From positions 86,001-150,000 of the forward strand of contig JACEFZ010006318.1 in the NCBI GenBank assembly GCA_014155875.1: a DNA stretch of 64,000 nucleotides, in the 5' to 3' direction. The position numbers and the translations under genes were made by a program. This DNA is from Cepaea nemoralis. Taxonomy: Eukaryota > Mollusca > Gastropoda > Stylommatophora > Helicidae. The notes under the pieces were generated by a model. The model made no database searches, was not told the origin of the DNA, and was given only the letters and a program-made list of their open reading frames with translations. Below, one piece after another: positions 46,331 to 56,639 of this stretch (position 1 is its first letter; every line of letters begins with the position of its first letter).

Positions 46331-48857
46331 TATGTCTTATCTGTTTATTTATATCTGTGATTGTCTGTTTTGGAGGGTTTAACACTGTCACTAAGTATAT
46401 TATTTTTGGTATGATGTATGTGTTAACTATTATGCTTCTACCAAATATTGTTGATGTTTTGTATTTATACCTATGTAGCATGTCTGTGATTTGGTGTGTT
46501 AGTTGTAGCCATGTTTCTCTGTGTGTTGTTCTGGGGTCACATGGAAATGTGATCCCATACAGTTTCATATTGTGTGTATGCGTTAGGTCTGGAGGGAAAT
46601 CAGACTTTTGTTTCCACCTTCCCAGGCCCATAATTTGTGATTTTTGTATATTAGTTTTGGCTCCACTGCCTTTCCCAAAGTGGGAGAAGGTGTGCAGTAT
46701 GTTTCTGATGGATGTGTTGCTTGTAGGGAAGAATGCAGTATCGTCTGCATAAGCAATGACCTTTTGCTCTCCTATTCCCTGTATGAAAGTGCCTTTAATG
46801 CTGGTATCTTGTCTGATCTTTTCTAATAATGGCTCTAGTGTCAGTATATACAGAAGTGGTGATAGTGGGCACCCTTGTCTTACAGATCTTGTCAGCCTGA
46901 AGCTAGCAGTGAGTGAATGGTTCACTAAGACTTTGCTTTCAGGGTTGGTATACAAAATCTGTATCCACTTTCTGTAGTACTGTCCTATATTGCAGTGTTC
47001 TAGGGTTTTGTGCAAATAGGAGTGTGCGATTCTGTCAAAGGCCTTCTCTTGGTCCAAAGATAAGAGGGAGGATTGACAGTCTTTCTGGTGTGTGTACGTT
47101 ATAATGTCTCTAATGAGGTGTGTGTGGTTTAGTATATTCCTGTGCTGTACACTACATTGCTGGTTTGGGTGTACTAGTTTTGGTAGAAATTGTGTGATTT
47201 TGTGTGCTAGTGATTTGGCCAGAATTTTGTAATCTGTGTTAAGAAGTGAAATTGGTCTGTAATTTTTCAGTTGTGTCTTGTCTGTCTTTGCTTTGTGTAT
47301 AAGTGTTATATAAGATATGTTGCAACTATCAGGGAGTTCTTGTTTGTCAAAGGCTTCTTGATAGACTTTTAGAAGAAGGTTACCTATGATAGGAAAGAAT
47401 TGTTGATAGAATTCTACTGTTAATCCGTCTGGTCCTGGTGTCTTGTCTTTGTTCATTTTACTAAGTGCATGTGTTATGTTTTCTAATGTCAATTGTGTGT
47501 CCAATATCTCTTTGTCTGTGTCTGATATCTTTTTTGTATATTGTAAGAAGCTATCTTGTATTTGTGTGTTTACTGTCTCTGCTGTAAATAAGTGTGTATA
47601 GTATTGCTGGAATGCTTCTGTTATACATGTGGTTTCTGTTTGTGTGATTCCTTGCATGTCTATTATTGTGTTTATCTGTTTGCTACGCTGTATGTTTTGT
47701 TCTATTGCCATGTATTGTTTGCTGGGTGTCTCTTGTGTAATGGTGTTGAGTTTTGTTCTAATTAGTGCACCCAAGTATCTGTGCTGTTGGTGTTGTTCCA
47801 GTTGCGTTTCTAATGCATGCAAGTATGGTGAGTTTCTGTCGGTTTGCTTTGTTAAATGTATTGCTGTTTGTATTATCTGTTCTTGTTGTAGTCTACGCTT
47901 GTGTATGACGGATGCTAGTTGTTGTGTCCTGCTCCGTATTGTGTTTTTCAGTAAGTCCCAGTATTGTCTAATGTTGTCAGTTGGTATACTATCAGTGTAT
48001 GTATGTATCAGGTCTGTCATATATTGTATATATTCTGCGTTTTGGAGTAATGTGTTGTTAAATTTCTAGTGTGGTGATCGTTTGAAAGGCTGTGTGGGTG
48101 TGTTATTTATAGTGATGTGTGCTAGTATTGCTTTGTGGTCTGTATACTGGAGAGTTTCTTGTAGGTGTTTAGTTTGTTTTATGTGGTGTGTTGATGGTAC
48201 ATATATTCTATCTAACCTAGATGATCTGTTATGTGCATGGTTTCTGTGCGTTGTATCGTGACTGTTGGGGTGTTTGTGCCTGAATGCGTCTACTAGGTTA
48301 TGTGTGTCAATTATGTATTGCAATGTATCAAGTTGATTCATGTCGTCTTGGCCGGCTCTTCTTAACTGCGTTTTCACTTCCCCGCCTATTATGTCAGCCG
48401 AAGCTAAACAACAATTAAAATCACCTGCTAAAACAACATGCCTCCCTCTGAATGTCTGTGCTAATAGGTTTTCTAAGTGTTCAAAGAATTGTGGTTGGTA
48501 GCTGTAATTTGCTGGGGCATGTATGTTGACTAAAGCGTATGTGTGTGTGTTGTTTCTAACGTGTATGATGGTAATGTCTCTTTGGTCGTCCTTGTGTGTG
48601 CCAGTAATTTCCCATTTATCTGAAGTCTGCAGTATAGCGGTTCCAGAACCCGTACGATGTGTCGACAGACTGAAGCATGAGTGTCTGAGCCCTAATTGTG
48701 TAGTGATTTGCTTTGCGTGTGTGTATTCGCATATGTTTGTTTCTTGTAGGAGAATGAAATCGGGTTTGTATTTGTGTATGAGTGTGACGATGTGTTTTTG
48801 TTTTGTGCGTAAACCTGAAATGTTCAGACTAATAATAACAATATCATTAGTCATCAT
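46326..48857 (-). pseudogene. LINE ORF2, endonuclease and reverse transcriptase
   Basis: ATG at 48857. Endonuclease: IISLNISGLRTKQKHIVTLI, LLQETNICEY, VLAGDFNCCLASAD (GDFN intact), TDHKAIL at the end. A TAG at 48066-48068 then interrupts; the same frame resumes (KFNNTLLQNAEYIQYM) and gives RT: KTPGPDGLTVEFYQQF, NYRPISLLNTDYKILA, DQEKAFDRIAHSYL, SVRQGCPLSPLLY, IAYADDTAFF (catalytic YADD). The frame ends at 46326. Only the single stop keeps endonuclease and RT apart, so the copy is recent. The remaining C-terminus is in another frame. Confidence 0.85.
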
Positions 48858-48927
48858 AAATTAATCAAAACAAGCAAATTATATTGTTGACTAACAGTAA
48901 TAAGAAATCAGATACGAACGAGGTTTT

Positions 48928-49815
48928 CTAGTTGAGATAGTTATTTTTTCTTGTTGTCTTGGTGCAGACGTGATCTGATTGTAGATGTTGAAACAGTAGG
49001 CCATCTTCTTCGGTTTCAGTGTCAGTGTCAGTAGTGTTCTTAGATGTCAATTCTGATTTAGTTATATCATCAAAGGTGTCGTTGCTGATGGTTTCGTCAG
49101 TATTTTCGGTTTGTCTTTCCTTCTTTTTTGGCGTTGATTTGGTTGGTGAGTTTTCTTCTTCTTCTTCCTTAGTACTGCTTGTTGAGTTTGGACTTAAACC
49201 TCGTAGTTGTCTTTTTCTGGTTTTGGAGTGGTAAACAGTTGTAAAGGGTTCTTCTGTTTGCGTTTCCAGAATATAGTTTTCTTGATTGTCTGTTGGCGTA
49301 TCCGTTTGTTGATGTTCTTGTTGTGTGGGCTGTTGTTCAAATTGTTTTCCGCGTTGTTCGTTTTGTTGATGTTGTTCTGGTCCTTGCCTTCTCAGAGGTG
49401 GAAAATTTATTACATCTTCTTGTGCCACAACAGGCTTGTTTGTATGTTTGGCTGGACATTTGTTGGACCAGTGGTCGTCCATACCACAAACATGACAAGC
49501 AGTTCTCCTGCTGGGCAATGTTATCAGAATTTTGTGAGTGTTTTTGGTAACCCCTGTTATGTTTAGATTTATGTAATGGGGGATGTCCTGGACGGGGTTA
49601 CATAAGGCTCCCCATTTACCTCCAGAGTTTTTTAGTGGAAATACCTCCACATTCGGGTCCCCAGTGGCATGTACGGCGATTGCCTTCACACCCTCTATCT
49701 TCATTGCCGCTGGGATCCAATGCAAAGTAAGTTTTTGCCTTTCTTTGTCTACATGCTCCAGAAAAATATTGATGTCGGAATTCGGTACTTGTAACTGTAC
49801 CCGGTGTAGCCTATC
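48928..49815 (-). CDS. LINE ORF1, RNA-binding with CCHC knuckle
   Basis: The open frame extends upstream of the first listed start to about 49815 (VQLQVPNSDINIFLEHVDKE), so the N-terminus is probably incomplete (no ATG located). Blocks: WGALCNPVQDIPHYINLNIT, PSRRTACHVCGMDDHWSNKC (knuckle CX2CX4HX4C), a Gln-rich stretch (EQHQQNEQRGKQFEQQ), and a Ser/Thr/Glu-rich tail. It should coat element RNA. The fragment split by Element 2 is its homologue. Confidence 0.75.
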   Translation of the reverse strand, partial: DRLHRVQLQVPNSDINIFLEHVDKERQKLTLHWIPAAMKIEGVKAIAVHATGDPNVEVFPLKNSGGKWGALCNPVQDIPHYINLNITGVTKNTHKILITLPSRRTACHVCGMDDHWSNKCPAKHTNKPVVAQEDVINFPPLRRQGPEQHQQNEQRGKQFEQQPTQQEHQQTDTPTDNQENYILETQTEEPFTTVYHSKTRKRQLRGLSPNSTSSTKEEEEENSPTKSTPKKKERQTENTDETISNDTFDDITKSELTSKNTTDTDTETEEDGLLFQHLQSDHVCTKTTRKNNYLN

Positions 49816-50056
49816 CTACAGCTTGACATGCATGTCTTCTGTTAAAGTCACGAACCACCGTGTCGGTGACTCATACCTGTGTAGACTGGCTATTGTGCCT
49901 CGGCACGCCAGCCAGTCCAGCGAGTGCGCTCGCTATGAACGCTGGCGTCGACTCCAGGGCCGGACAGTGACACAACAATTGTACCTGTGCGGTGGAACAG
50001 GTTTCCGTTGAGCACATCTGACGCCAGTGTTAGAGATGAACTTAGTTATTAGTTAG

Positions 50057-50755
50057 TTAGTTATCAGTTGGGGTATCTTCGTTGCACTCCGGACATGTCC
50101 ATAGGTGCTCAGATCCTCCCCCCAGCATATGCATCAGCGTCCGGTGGCTAATAGTGCCAGTTCTGTGTTGGTTGACGAGGCGCTTTGTTTTCCCGATGTA
50201 CCTCTCGCGTCTGGCTGTGCTGATTCTTACTCCCAGGTCTTTCATCCTGGAGAGCGATGTGGAATCACTGGCGCCAAAATCCTCTGTTCTCGCCATATCT
50301 TTAAGGGCGTTAATAACATCCGCACGATCCATGGGCTGGCCATCTACATGGGGTGCAGAGGCAGCCAATTTATCAGCTCGTTCATTTCCCTCGACTCCCG
50401 CATGTCCCGGGACGAAGATGAAGGTGACTTTGCGGACAACAGACTTCCGCAGCGACTCAGTCCACTGTCTACGTACAGATCCAGCTTCGACCTTCTGAAT
50501 CATGCTCATTGAATCACTTAGTACACACACGTTGGTATAATGCTGTGATTCCAGCCATGTGAAAGCCTGTGTAACTGCCATCACCTCCATCGTCATGCTG
50601 CTCGTGGTCATAGAGTGGGCACCACTGGATTCTTGAACGGTTCGGCCCGCTGAACGGGCTGTAAATTCCCACGCACTTCTCTGCTGCTTTACAACAGATC
50701 CATCTGTATAGATGAGCACTTCGGGGCTATCTGAGAGATGATAGAGAGATAGAGA
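50057..50755 (-). pseudogene. RNase H domain and tail of a LINE, 5' truncated
   Basis: Minus strand: VLIYTDGSVVKQQ, TMEVMAVTQAFTWL, VCVLSDSMSMIQKV, FIFVPGHAGVEGNERADKLA, giving the four acidic residues and histidine of type I RNase H. It ends with HLWTCPECNEDTPTDN, a CPEC fragment of a C-terminal zinc motif. The open frame extends upstream to 50923, but the first 50 residues are unlike the family and probably host or other repeat. A (TTAG)n-like tail at 50040-50070 marks the 3' end. Confidence 0.75.
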
Positions 50756-50968
50756 TGAACTTGTCATTTTGTATGAATATCCTTTAGAATAACACACTTG
50801 AATAACAAACTTTCTTTTCAATACGTAAACTCCGTATATAATGAATTTCACACAGTATATGTTTTCGGCACAAAGAAAACCATAATGTTTATTATGAAAA
50901 TGATCGTTCCATTTGTATAACAAAGATTTCAGATTCTAAAAGGCTACCACATATGGTCAGCAAGTCAA

Positions 50969-50983
50969 CCGACCGGACAGTAA
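50969..50983. repeat. Target-site duplication, left copy (U2 retroposon)
   Basis: CCGACCGGACAGTAA, identical to 51327-51341. Confidence 0.9.
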
Positions 50984-51326
50984 TTTTTTTTTTTTTTTTT
51001 TTCTTATTTAGGGTTTGGCGGTCATCCCAGACTAGCTGGTTCCCCGCCTCCCCTGTTTTTGGCGTGGACCCTTAGTCCCACTGTGAGCTATTGCCCACAG
51101 TGGTCCACCGGGCCCACATTTAAAGTGATGCTAATGTGAGGTTGTTTTTTTTTTTTTTTTGATCACCCGGCCCCCGACCAGACCAGGCGCACTACTGCGG
51201 GGGATGCAGCAAATGCGCCTGATCTTAGCCAAGGGACCGAGATTGATCATCCCGGCCTCCGACCAGACCAAGCGCACTACTGGAGGCCAGCAAATACACT
51301 TGATCTTAGCCAAAAGGCCGAGAAGG
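50984..51326 (-). mobile_element. U2 snRNA-headed composite retroposon (SINEU-like)
   Basis: The minus strand begins CTTCTCGGCCTTTTGGCTAA then GATCAAGTGTA at 51326, the conserved 5' end of U2 spliceosomal RNA including the branch-point-pairing flank. A second, more degenerate head (TCCCTTGGCTAAGATCAGGC) starts near 51250. After an A-tract (51144-51160) comes a 140 bp GC-rich unit and a terminal A-tract (50984-51002). The 15 bp CCGACCGGACAGTAA flanks it on both sides (50969-50983 and 51327-51341), proving a single L1-type retroposition. snRNA-headed SINEs are a known class; this dimer arrangement is noteworthy. Confidence 0.8.
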
Positions 51327-51341
51327 CCGACCGGACAGTAA
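51327..51341. repeat. Target-site duplication, right copy (U2 retroposon)
   Basis: CCGACCGGACAGTAA next to the 5' end of the U2-like head. Confidence 0.9.
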
Positions 51342-51926
51342 GTAGCATGTAAACAATATAAAGAGATGTATACGTTGTGAAGAGAAACCAGGGTAACACT
51401 GTTAGGGAGTCCAATGGAGGACAGTCGTTAACATCGTGCACGGAGCTTGCAGTGTTGAAACATTGTATATATTGTATTAACAAGTACATTTTATTCACTT
51501 TTAGCAGCCAAAGTATTTCAAACTTTAGGATGCCAAATTAGTGTGTTAACAGTGAATAAATGGTGTCATTATTTTTAACATTTTACAATTAATGTAACTA
51601 ATTGCTTCTTTAGAAAAACGGCTGCGAGTTATGTCCCTTGCAAACAATAAAATGAATATTATGTTCCCGTGAAAAAGAGGTATTTGTTTCCCCTTAAATT
51701 TCACTTACCAAGTGCACAGGCTGTCGAGAGCGCGATGGCGAATGGTTAGCCCGTACATCTTGTAATTGAATCCCCACTATTGCTCCCGGGTGGACTCAGC
51801 CAAAACTAAGCACCATGAAATGTTCTGGAAAGTAAAGACGAAGTGTGCTCTATTGACCACATCACCCATTGAGTGCCAATTGTTTACAAAAAGGGAGACT
51901 TTATAAGCAAACATTTGCTATTATTG
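51342..51926. other. Unclassified sequence
   Basis: No gene. A weak tRNA-like stretch near 51730-51790 (GCGATGGCGAATGGTTAGCC) may be a SINE remnant. Confidence 0.35.
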
Positions 51927-51928
51927 TA

Positions 51929-52321
51929 CGGACATTATTCGCAAACGGCGGTCACGTGACGTTTACTACCGCCGTTAATTGGCTTAAGAAAACTATTATT
52001 CTCACCTTCTTCTTTTCATTCGAACCCCACTTTCTTTTTGAACTTCAACTACATACATACTAGTTTATTCCATAAAACTTTAATGATCATATCTTAATGA
52101 ATGCCAGATACGGTACTTGCTTCTTGCTGGGAATCTAACCCTCGTCTCCCGCATGGGAGGCGGAGATACTAACCACTACACTACCGAGGACACAATTATA
52201 TTTCCACAAACATTAATAATGTAGTCAAACGTAGGCCACGTGACCGGCCGTTTGCGAATAGGTCACGTGATGAGCCGTTTGCGAATATGACACGTCACCA
52301 GCCGTTTGCGAATAATGCCCC
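51929..52321. mobile_element. MITE with TA duplication and GCCGTTTGCGAATA repeats
   Basis: Left end CGGACATTATTCGCAAACGGC and right end complement of GGGGCATTATTCGCAAACGGC, flanked by TA (51927-51928, 52322-52323), as in Tc1/mariner-type MITEs. The right end holds three 27-29 bp units CACGTGA/C...GCCGTTTGCGAATA (52237, 52264, 52291); CACGTG also occurs at the left end. It encloses a tRNA-like sequence. Confidence 0.6.
52118..52190 (-). tRNA. tRNA-like pseudogene (Gly-CCC-like anticodon)
   Basis: Minus strand TCCTCGGTAGTGTAGTGGTT, then CCGCCTCCCATGCGG (stem CCGC/GCGG, loop CTCCCAT, anticodon CCC) and GGGTTAGATTCCC. D arm and anticodon arm are sound, with strong resemblance to the Asp/Gly tRNA group, but the acceptor stem does not pair and the T loop is changed (TTAGATT). 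Probably a pseudogene or SINE head. Confidence 0.6.
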
Positions 52322-52444
52322 TACATTATTAGCACATGTTTGTTTATAATCACTACGTATACGTTTTGCACTTCCATTAAAATGTCTTTCCCTGTTGTTG
52401 TTCCATGCATGCTGCAAACGGATGCCAACTCTTCCGTTATCTGA

Positions 52445-53157
52445 CAGTCCAAATTGACACCACAAATAACTATGATGCTGAAATTGAGGCTATCAAGATA
52501 GCCACCGATAAATTACAAAATACCAGCCATGGTACACAATCTGTGGTGATATTGACAGATGCAAAATCCGTAATAGAGGCGCTCCTGTCTGGGAAATTGC
52601 TGTTCAAAGGACACCACTTTTTGAACTTAGCAGTCAGCGCAAGGTCACCATGCAGTGGACACCATCCCACTGTGGAGTCCCCGGAAACGACAGAGCTGAT
52701 CAATTGGCTAAGGAAGGAGCAAAGAAGTAAAGAAGAACAACCTGATGTGCCCATTACATACCACCGAAAGAAAAGAATTATCAAATCAGTCAGAAGGTCA
52801 CCAAACCTTACTCAAGACGACTACCACGTTATGGACAGACCAGAACAGGTCATTCGTCTGCGCCTCAGAACAGGACACAATAGATTACGCAACCACATGT
52901 ATACAAAATTCAAGATTGGTGACTCAGCGATGTGCACATGTGGTTTGGCGTCGCAAACAGCAGAGCACATACTCCAGAATTGCCCAAGCTACAATATATC
53001 CAGGCGAACCTTCTGGCCTAGAGAGACAACAGTGGAAGATAAACTCTATGGACCACTGAGTGAACAACAAAAAGACTGTTAGATTCATACAAGAGATAAC
53101 ATTGCAGTTATAAACATATTTCAGGCGAACGGAAGAAGTAGAAGAAGAACACCACAA
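52445..53157 (+). pseudogene. LINE RNase H and C-terminal zinc motif, 3' end
   Basis: Plus strand: YDAEIEAIKIATDKL, VVILTDAKSVIEALL, then in a shifted frame (near 52625) QWTPSHCGVPGNDRADQLAK, and back in the first frame QVIRLRLRTGHNRLRNHMYT and MCTCGLASQTAEHILQNCP. This is the end of an I-like LINE ORF2: RNase H followed by a CxC...H...C motif. A stop near 53080 and a tail ending in GAAGAAGTAGAAGAAGAAC follow. The 5' part is lost at about 52445. Copies of the same tail lie at 23903-24060 and 39657-39765. Confidence 0.8.
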
Positions 53158-53749
53158 ATGAACACGAGAAGTTGTGATGTACTCGAGAGATCAGTAGACT
53201 CATACAGCGCCAGAGAATACCACAACACGTTCCTTGTTTTCTCGCGTATCTGTAGCACTATGTTCTTTCCAAATTCTTCTGTTCTTCGCACAGCTGAACT
53301 TGCCGTAAGGCAGATAGTTCCAAACACATCGGCTTTCTCAGGACACAAGTCACTTGCTGCTTCCATAATACACTCTTTGATAAAGTTGCCATCAGTAAAC
53401 TGTTTTCCTTGTTCTGCCATCTTATACACACTGTTGTAGCTTGTAAGAGTGACAGATTATTTTTCAGCAAACTTTCTCGTGAAGGGATTTCTTTGTGTTT
53501 CAATAAACAATACCATGTTTCATGGACTCATATTTCTCAGAGCGTAACTTTTCAGAAAACTTGCAATGCGTTGATAGATGTTTTGTTTTCTAGTGATACC
53601 GAAGATTGTACTCTTTCAATATGGCAATACTTTAGCTGCATATTACGCAACTGGTTTTCCGGTCCTTTGTTTCAACAAAGAAGTACTTTACTCCCCATTC
53701 TTCATTGAAAACGCTACACTCGCCGTCCACTTTTCTTTTCTTAGTAGCC
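53158..53749 (-). pseudogene. hAT transposase fragment (GTF2IRD2/ZBED-like), frameshifted
   Basis: ATG at 53749: KKRKVDGECSVFNEEWGVKY, FFVETKDRKTSCVIC (BED-like finger start). In other frames follow KHKEIPSRESLLKNN, and FTDGNFIKECIMEAASDLCP, GTICLTASSAVRRTEEFGKN, LREKTRNVLWYSLALYESTD, LLVFICGV. These are the N-terminal blocks of hAT proteins related to GTF2IRD2; YESTD holds the position of the conserved D(E)STD acidic site. At least two frameshifts, and the rest is missing at the junction with the LINE tail (53157). Confidence 0.8.
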
Positions 53750-53989
53750 ATAATGAAAGGTGAAGTACACGGGATCTGAAAATTAAAAAGACATTGAATT
53801 AGAAACATAATTAAAATCCTATTGACACACAAGAAAAGCAGGCGACTGGGGGTCACTAGTGAAGCTACGGCTCACCATAGGTACATATAAAGTTTATAGG
53901 TACCTATGGTAATAGAATATATCTCATAACAAGGTTTGCAAAATATATAAATAGGGCCGGCCTAAATAAAATATTAGTGGATTCTGGAC

Positions 53990-55440
53990 TCATAAAGATA
54001 GGATGATACTTCTCAAAATTAAGGCAAGACCATGCAACATAGTAATTCTTCAGACATATGCTCCGACAACTGATTATAGTGATGAACAGCTAGAAGAATA
54101 CTATGAAGACCTACAACAAACACTGAAAGTTTTAAAATCATCAGAGGTCCTAATTGTCATGGGAGACATGAACGCAAAAGTCAGAAAAAATAAATATAAG
54201 CAGATAGTAGGACAAAATGGTATGGGAAACAGAAACAACAGAGGAGACCGGTTGATACAGTTCTGTGTAGAAAACAATCTTATTTTTTTTTCAACACATT
54301 CTTTCAACATAACCCTAGGAAACTGTATACATGGAAAAGCCCTGGAGATAGAACAAGAAACCAAATTGACTACATTATGATTAGAAATAGATTTAAAAAC
54401 AATGTTAAAAATGCTAAAACATACCTGGTGTTGATATCAACTCTGAACATAATCCTGTAGTATTAAAATTACAAATAAAACTTTAAAACCTGGGAATAAA
54501 GAAATCAAAGACACCTCAAGTAGATATACCGGCATTGAAACAACAAGAAATAAGACAACTATACCTAGTTGAAGACAAAAATAGATATGATGGGCTAATC
54601 ATTGAAAGTATGGAACAATATCGACGTGAAAATCCCGAGGATAAAATTAATACAAAATGGGAAAGTATGAAAACCAGTATTCAGACTGCAAATACCACAT
54701 TGCCAGTGAAAATTAATAAGAAAAAGCAATTATGGATAACTGATGAAATATTGAGTAAAATCTCTCAAAGAAAGAAAGCAAAGAACACTCCAGAGTATAT
54801 AATAATAGATACAGAAATACGTCACATGTGCAGAGTTGCCAAAGAAGAGTGGCTGCAGAAACATTGCAAAGAAATGGAGGATCTGGAAATAAAACACAAC
54901 TCGAAAGAACTAAAGAACTACATGAACATATAAATAGATTAATAGATTTACAAAGAAGAGAAATAATATAACCGGAAACGGTTGCATCCGAGGAAAAAAT
55001 GAAGAAATTATAATTAATAACACTGACATAATAAAAAGATAGACAGAGTACACAGAAGATTTATTCTGGGACAACAGGGTCAATAGACCAACATTGTATA
55101 ATACTCAAGATGGACCAAAAATACTAACGGCTGAAGTAGAAAAGGCTATTAAAAAGATGAAAGAAGGAAAGGCTGCAGGTCCTGACAAGATAACAACAGA
55201 GATGATAAAATCCTTATCCAGCTTTGGCATTGAATTATGTAATGATATATATATAATACTGGGTACATCCCCAAGGACTTGAAAACATCCATTTTCATCA
55301 CACTACCGAAGAAGCCAAGAGCTGTTGAGTGTGAGGATTACAGAACTATTAGCTTAATGAGCCACATAACTAAGATACTACTCAAGGTCATACAAGAAAG
55401 AATTCAACATAAAATAGATGAGGAAGTAGCTGTTTATAAT
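53990..55440 (+). pseudogene. RTE LINE, endonuclease to early RT, degraded
   Basis: Plus strand: IVILQTYAPTTDYSDEQLEE, VLIVMGDMNAKVRKN (GDMN in place of GDFN), GNRNNRGDRLIQFCVENNLI, then after frameshifts KEMEDLEIKHNSKELKN-type linker and VEKAIKKMKEGKAAGPDKIT (RT start), LPKKPRAVECEDYRTISLM in pieces to about 55410. RTE-clade order is clear. Several stops and frameshifts; the catalytic RT core is missing. Confidence 0.75.
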
Positions 55441-55809
55441 CGCGTAGTTTAGTTTCTCTGACCATGGATGCAGTTTTATTATGTTAAGAAAGGGAAGAGC
55501 TGGCAAATGTATGCTACTCTCTACACATGTTTCTAAACAACTTCAACCACAAGAAACATGGACGAACAATTTCCGGTACTATATTATAATTAGTTGTGTG
55601 TAATGTCACTGAAGACACTTGTGAACGTTGTGTCACATTTTAGCAGAATGTGATATGATTCGAGGAATGTGATATCTGAAGGGTCACCAAGACTTAAATA
55701 GATTACCTTCAGGAAGAATGAAACATGTTCAAGCGCTGGTTAGCGGAAAGAAAAAAAACAGTGCACCAATCTCCCTAAGCCAGCAGTTAGAGACAGAGCA
55801 TCGTAGCCT

Positions 55810-56346
55810 GACCTTTCTTTATCGGAGCAACCACTGAGTGACCAAGACACGAAAGACATCGAAGATGATGGTAGAGAGAACTTAGTAACTTCCACCACTG
55901 GTGGTGTAACAGCTACCAGCGCTACCATCGCTGTTGGGAGCAGTAGTAGCAGCACCACCAACATCGCTAGCTCGCCAAGAACAACATCGAGGATTCCAGG
56001 AACCTCTCTGAAAAAAGGCTGCATGAATGGATGCACAGGACAGTTTTTCAGTAAAGTTCTCCAAAGGCAGGACGCTCGACCCGTCCCCAAGCCCAAGTCT
56101 TTTAGCAAAAAGTCCTCCAAAGAAAAGCAAAAGAGCGAGAATGTAGCTGTGAAGTATAGCCAGAAGGTGGACAGCGAGAAGAGTATAACCGCAGCTGTAG
56201 ACAAAATGGCAAGTCTTGAAGATCCTGCTAAACAGAACGGGCATACCGATGGAAAAAGTGTTGCTAAAGAACGTCTTGCTGCAAAAGAAGACAACAAGTT
56301 GTCACCTCGACGACTGCAGTATCATCATCACCAGGGCCGGATTTAG
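55810..56346 (+). CDS. Uncharacterised Ser/Thr- and Lys-rich open frame
   Basis: Open for about 178 codons: PDLSLSEQPLSDQDTKDIED, GGVTATSATIAVGSSSSSTT, KGCMNGCTGQFFSKVLQRQD, SKKSSKEKQKSENVAVKYSQ, KERLAAKEDNKLSPRRLQYH. It then runs into the MITE at 56332. No domain recognised; low complexity suggests a disordered region of a host or transposon protein. A related upstream frame (MFKRWLAERKK near 55727) is shifted by an A7 run. Without the MITE the frame would stop a few codons later (CAGCTGTAAGTG also resembles a splice donor), so it could be an exon end. Confidence 0.35.
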   Translation, partial: DLSLSEQPLSDQDTKDIEDDGRENLVTSTTGGVTATSATIAVGSSSSSTTNIASSPRTTSRIPGTSLKKGCMNGCTGQFFSKVLQRQDARPVPKPKSFSKKSSKEKQKSENVAVKYSQKVDSEKSITAAVDKMASLEDPAKQNGHTDGKSVAKERLAAKEDNKLSPRRLQYHHHQGRI

Positions 56347-56508
56347 ACTTGATAAGGCCCTAAGCTATTTGAAATATGGGGCCCTTTATAAGTCCAGACA
56401 TTCTATGTCAGTGACAAATTGCTCACTCGGACAATATTTTTTGGGACCCCCACTGTCTTGGGGGCTCCAAGCTATAGCTTGTGTAGCTTATACGTAAATC
56501 CTGCACTG
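56332..56508. mobile_element. 177 bp hAT-like MITE
   Basis: Ends CAGGGCCGGATTTAG and CTAAATC-type complement CAGTGCAGGATTTACG. It is flanked by ATCATCAC and GTCATCAC, seven of eight bases matching, as expected for hAT 8 bp duplications. CAGGG-type hAT termini are usual. Confidence 0.6.
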
Positions 56509-56639
56509 GTCATCACCAGCTGTAAGTGATGTATCTAGCCAACCACTAGGCGTCGAAGAGATAATCAGCCGTGATACAGAAGCGAAAGATGTTTCTGGTA
56601 AATCGGGACAATCAACTTAGCAAAAGATCATCTTCTGAA

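Larger units (their letters stand above)
45480..50035 (-). mobile_element. Nearly complete Tx1/L1-like LINE
   Basis: Minus-strand order: ORF1 with one zinc knuckle (48928-49815), then ORF2 with APE endonuclease, L1-type RT and C-terminal CCHC (45491-48857). ORF2 is broken by one in-frame TAG (48066-48068) and one frameshift near 46330. The RT reads NYRPISLLNTDYKILAKSLA and GCPLSPLLYILTLEPLL, characteristic of the L1/Tx1 side of the LINE tree. No RNase H domain. A 5' UTR of about 220 bp may extend to 50035. Confidence 0.85.

Noticed and set aside
52118..52190. Functional tRNA-Gly(CCC) gene
   Set aside because: The acceptor stem does not pair and the T loop is altered; it lies within a MITE.
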